A DNA stretch of 37,625 nucleotides from a virus. This document shows, piece by piece, positions 34,909 to 37,625 of this stretch. The position numbers were made by a program, and so were the translations under genes. The notes beneath the pieces are model-generated. The model worked only from the letters and a program-made list of their open reading frames with translations, was not told the origin of the DNA and made no database searches. Location: IMG/VR virus record IMGVR_UViG_3300018415_000016, positions 1 to 37,625 of that record. One strand, given 5' to 3'. Numbering within the stretch: the stretch's first letter is position 1; every line of letters starts with the position of its first letter.

Positions 34909-37095
34909 ATGTCAACAACTATTAAGCTCCGCCGTAGTGCGGTACCTGGCCGCATACCAACAACTTCACAGTTGGAGTTAGGCGAACTCGCCATCAATAC
35001 AAATGATGGTAAGATCTACTTTAAAAAGTACGATATTTCGGCCAACACAGAATCAATTATTGACATATCCTCTAACCTAGATGCTGCAGCAATTCTAGCA
35101 GAGTTACTTACCGTTGACGGTGCGGGAACAGGTTTAGATGCTGACCTATTAGATGGTCAAGAAGGTTCTTATTATACAGATTATGCTCATGCTCTTGTTG
35201 CAAATACTGGAGTTGTAGCCGGCACTTATGGGTCATCAACCGCTATTCCAATTCTTACTATTGATCATGATGGTAGAATTACAGTTGCAAATACTGCGGC
35301 TGTTGCGGGTGTAGATGATTTTTCCTATACTGCAGCAAATAACACTGTTCTTCTTACAACAGGTGATGGGACAGAATATCCTCTTAAATTAAATCAGTTT
35401 GATGAAAATGTCAATTTTGGCGTAGATATCGATGTAGCGAATAATGTTACAGCAAATACCGCAACTTTTGCAGGTAATATTTCTGTCGGTGGAATAGTAA
35501 ACGGTGCTTTAACAGACACTGGTGTAACCGCAGGAGTGTATGGATCTTCTACAGCAATTCCAGTTTTTACTGTTAATTCTGAAGGTAGATTAACAACAGC
35601 GAATACAACACCTGTTGCTGGTGTAGATGACTTTTCATATTCAGCAGCAAATAATACAATTACACTTCAAACTGGCGATGGATCAGTATTTGAATTTCAA
35701 ACTGAAACAGAAGTTACTTTAACAGGTAAAGTTACAGGGACTGCTACCGCCACGGATGGCAACCTTTCAATTACTACTGAACTTGCAAATACAGCGGTTA
35801 CTGCTGGTTCTTATGGTTCATCCACAGAAATCCCAACATTTACAGTCGACGAAGATGGTCGTTTAACAGCGGCTGGAACTGCTTCTGTGTCTGGTGTTGA
35901 TGACTTTAATTGGTATTCAGCAAACAATACTTTGGTTCTTGAAACAAGTACCACAGATTTCCCAGTTGTTATTGATACCTTTGGTAATATTACTACCGGC
36001 GATATTACAACGGCTGGAACTGTTGATGGGCGCGATCTTTCAGTAGATGGTGCAAAGCTAGATGGAATTGAACCAAACGCTACCGCTGATCAAACTGCGG
36101 CCGAACTATTAACAGCAATTAAGACAGTTGATGGTGACGGTTCTGGTCTAGATGCAGATACAGTTGACGGATATTCTGCGCAAGAAATTTTAGATGCATC
36201 AGCTAACAACGCCCAAAGTTTAATTGGCGCTGGTGAAATTACCGTTGAAGGCACAACAGGCTTAACAGGATCTGGCACCTTTAATGTTAATACATCAAAT
36301 AACATAACGATTACACTTGAACACGCAGATACATCTTCTGTTGCTAATTCGGCAAATTTAGACGGCGTAGTAATTCAAGGATTAACATTTGACACTTATG
36401 GCCATGCACAAACGGTAAGTACAACCGATTTAGATAATAGATATTATACTGAAACAGAATTAGATGGTGGCCAATTAGATAATAGATATTATACTGAAAC
36501 AGAATTAGATGGTGGTCAGCTTGATACTAGATACTACACTGAAGGTGAGCTTAACGCGGGGCAGCTCGATAACAGATATTATACAGAAACAGAATTAGAT
36601 AATGGTCAACTTGATAACAGATATTATACAGAAACAGAATTAGATGCAGGTCAACTAGACAATAGATATTATACAGAAGCAGAACTCGATGGGGGCCAAC
36701 TAGATACTCGCTACGTTAATATAAGTGGCGATACTATGACGGGTGATCTTACAGTTCAAGGTAATATCATTCAAAACGAATCTAGACTTGTTTCCACAAC
36801 TCAAACATTAACAACTACTTCAGAAACAGCAATTTATGCATTTGCTTACGGAGATTTTGCTGGTGCAGAAGTTGTTGTTCAAATGACTCAAGGAAGCAAT
36901 AGACATATTACAAAGCTTTTAATTACACACGACGGGTCAACTCCTATTGCTACAGAATTTGGAGTAGTTTACACTTCTAATGAATTAGCAACGTTTGAAT
37001 TAGATATTAGTGGACCTGTAATTAGATTAAAAGCAACACCTGCTAGCTCGAGTTCAACTACTTTTAAAATAGTAGCGACTTTAATCGACGCGTAG
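34909..37095 (+). CDS. Tail fibre with tandem LDNRYYTETELDGGQ repeats
   Basis: The protein has 728 residues. The head (STTIKLRRSAVPGRIPTTSQ, LELGELAINTNDGKIYFKK) is the common phage fibre/tropism-protein N-terminal pattern. Three repeats of ~110-140 residues follow, each with (N/D)TGVVAGTYGSST-type start, IPxxTVDxDGR(L/I)T, and GVDDFSYxAANNT. After a TVDGDGSGLDADTVDG segment come six 15-residue tandem repeats and a partial seventh (36430-36714). The last 120 residues (VNISGDTMTGDLTVQGNI, then a compact strand domain ending TTFKIVATLIDA) look like a fibre foot or knob. AAAGGGA is 7-8 nt before the ATG. No S74 tail. Probably a part of a long or side fibre; host-range function is inferred. Confidence 0.8.
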   Translation: MSTTIKLRRSAVPGRIPTTSQLELGELAINTNDGKIYFKKYDISANTESIIDISSNLDAAAILAELLTVDGAGTGLDADLLDGQEGSYYTDYAHALVANTGVVAGTYGSSTAIPILTIDHDGRITVANTAAVAGVDDFSYTAANNTVLLTTGDGTEYPLKLNQFDENVNFGVDIDVANNVTANTATFAGNISVGGIVNGALTDTGVTAGVYGSSTAIPVFTVNSEGRLTTANTTPVAGVDDFSYSAANNTITLQTGDGSVFEFQTETEVTLTGKVTGTATATDGNLSITTELANTAVTAGSYGSSTEIPTFTVDEDGRLTAAGTASVSGVDDFNWYSANNTLVLETSTTDFPVVIDTFGNITTGDITTAGTVDGRDLSVDGAKLDGIEPNATADQTAAELLTAIKTVDGDGSGLDADTVDGYSAQEILDASANNAQSLIGAGEITVEGTTGLTGSGTFNVNTSNNITITLEHADTSSVANSANLDGVVIQGLTFDTYGHAQTVSTTDLDNRYYTETELDGGQLDNRYYTETELDGGQLDTRYYTEGELNAGQLDNRYYTETELDNGQLDNRYYTETELDAGQLDNRYYTEAELDGGQLDTRYVNISGDTMTGDLTVQGNIIQNESRLVSTTQTLTTTSETAIYAFAYGDFAGAEVVVQMTQGSNRHITKLLITHDGSTPIATEFGVVYTSNELATFELDISGPVIRLKATPASSSSTTFKIVATLIDA
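36430..36714 (+). repeat. 45-bp tandem repeat, six full copies plus a partial one
   Basis: Units start at 36430, 36475, 36520, 36565, 36610 and 36655, with a partial unit at 36700. Each codes for LD(N/T)RYYTE(T/G/A)EL(D/N)xGQ. Units 1, 2, 4 and 5 are nearly the same at the base level; units 3 and 6 are more diverged. Copy number change here would stay in frame and lengthen or shorten the fibre by 15 residues per step. Confidence 0.92.
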
Positions 37096-37097
37096 TT

Positions 37098-37105
37098 TAT
37101 AAATA
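37098..37105 (+). promoter_or_regulatory. T4-type late promoter TATAAATA before the last fibre gene
   Basis: Exact TATAAATA octamer 3 nt after the stop of the 728-residue fibre, 41 nt before the ATG at 37147. It gives the last gene its own late start. Between them lies a possible six-codon leader ORF (ATG at 37121, MPNWGE, TGA), likely chance. Confidence 0.7.
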
Positions 37106-37146
37106 TACAAAATACGACAAATGCCTAACTGGGGAGAGTGAACCGA

Positions 37147-37625
37147 ATGGCGAATGATAAGAAATTTATAGTCAAGAACGGCCTCTTGACTGGAGAAAAC
37201 GTTGTAATTGGCTCAACAACAGACGCTGGTACTGGCCGACTTCAAGTTACTGGAAATGCAGCAATTACTGGTGCAGCCGATATTTCGCAATCTACTGCAG
37301 GTACTCCTACCCTTAAAGTTACAAACGACGGTACTGGCAGCGCTATTGTATCTCGTTTCGAAGGCGATTCTCAAAGCTTAGACATTATTAATTTTACACC
37401 CGGCGATTACGAAATTACTAATCCTGGCCAGGATAATGGTATTCGTTTTTATGACAATACCGCCGGCGTCGAAATTATGTACAATGGCTCGGTAGATTTA
37501 CAGTTTAATTCGGCGGGTATTGACTTTAAAAGAGAACCAAGTTATAATGGTAATGTATTCTGGAATGCTGGTAATGATGGCGCAGGCTCAGGTCTTGATG
37601 CTGACTTAATCGACGGATTAGACTC
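37147..37625 (+). CDS. Tail fibre protein, N-terminal part (3' end outside window)
   Basis: 159 full codons are seen and the frame is open at the window end. The start is supported by GGGGAGAG about 8 nt upstream. The head ANDKKFIVKNGLLTGENVVI, then TGRLQVTGNAAITGAADI, and later VFWNAGNDGAGSGLDADLIDGLDS, are typical of phage fibre proteins: the first is a short attachment strand, the last the 'W-N-x-G-N-D-G-x-G-S-G-L-D-A-D' connector that recurs in gp36/gp37-like shafts. The same LDADLLDG/LDADTVDG element occurs in the gene before it, showing shared descent of the fibre parts. Complete length and C-terminal type (S74, knob or other) cannot be seen. Confidence 0.8.
   Translation, partial: MANDKKFIVKNGLLTGENVVIGSTTDAGTGRLQVTGNAAITGAADISQSTAGTPTLKVTNDGTGSAIVSRFEGDSQSLDIINFTPGDYEITNPGQDNGIRFYDNTAGVEIMYNGSVDLQFNSAGIDFKREPSYNGNVFWNAGNDGAGSGLDADLIDGLD

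Noticed and set aside
36430-36714. CRISPR-like array
   Set aside because: The 45-bp units are contiguous without spacers and keep the reading frame of the fibre protein, so they are a coding tandem repeat.
37121-37141. Six-codon ORF (MPNWGE) ahead of the last fibre gene
   Set aside because: Too short to judge; overlaps the ribosome site of the real gene and is likely chance.
13740-37625. Diversity-generating retroelement target in a fibre
   Set aside because: No reverse transcriptase gene or template/variable repeat pair was seen, and no C-type-lectin-like C-terminal end with Asn codon bias was recognised.

Overview
This window looks like the late structural (tail, baseplate and tail-fibre) module of a large, AT-rich, T4-like myovirus, most plausibly one infecting a marine bacterium. 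The supporting signs are a T4 gp8-type baseplate wedge protein, a very large DUF4815-type structural protein, gp10/gp12-like N-terminal attachment domains, S74 (endosialidase-type) chaperone tails, a collagen-like fibre rich in Gln-Gly, and the T4-type late promoter octamer TATAAATA in several intergenic gaps. All genes are on the + strand and tightly packed, with ATGA or TAATG overlaps. I see no tRNA, CRISPR array, integrase, transposase or reverse transcriptase. The host cannot be named from the sequence; the protein styles resemble those of cyanophages and pelagiphages.

Layout. Positions 1-5359 form the baseplate end: the C-terminal part of a baseplate-type protein, a short fibre or wedge protein with a gp10-like head, an intact-looking subtilisin-family (S8) serine protease, and gp8, whose reading frame is broken by one in-frame TAA. 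Positions 5374-13697 hold a 1777-residue DUF4815-type protein followed by a translationally coupled run: a small coiled-coil protein, an S74-tailed fibre, a glycine-rich adhesin-like protein and an unknown 211-residue protein. Positions 13740-25451 are one gene of 3903 codons, a giant repeat protein. It has a pentapeptide-like head, a beta-helix-like domain, then interleaved beta modules and Cys-Arg-Asp helical modules. It is coupled to a 144-residue beta-rich protein and to a 1523-residue collagen-like fibre. That fibre carries three paralogous globular inserts, a cupredoxin-like domain with a full set of copper-ligand-type residues, and an S74 tail. A strong intrinsic terminator (30489-30510) ends this block. 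A new late promoter (30526) then serves a 108-residue protein and a 1322-residue fibre, followed by a 728-residue fibre and the beginning of a further fibre gene that runs off the window.

Together the genes probably build the baseplate and its fibres or adhesins, with many alternative or successive receptor-binding and surface-degrading parts. The most unusual items are the tail-module subtilase, the nonsense codon inside the otherwise essential gp8, the giant two-module repeat protein, and the cupredoxin-like insert between collagen-like blocks.
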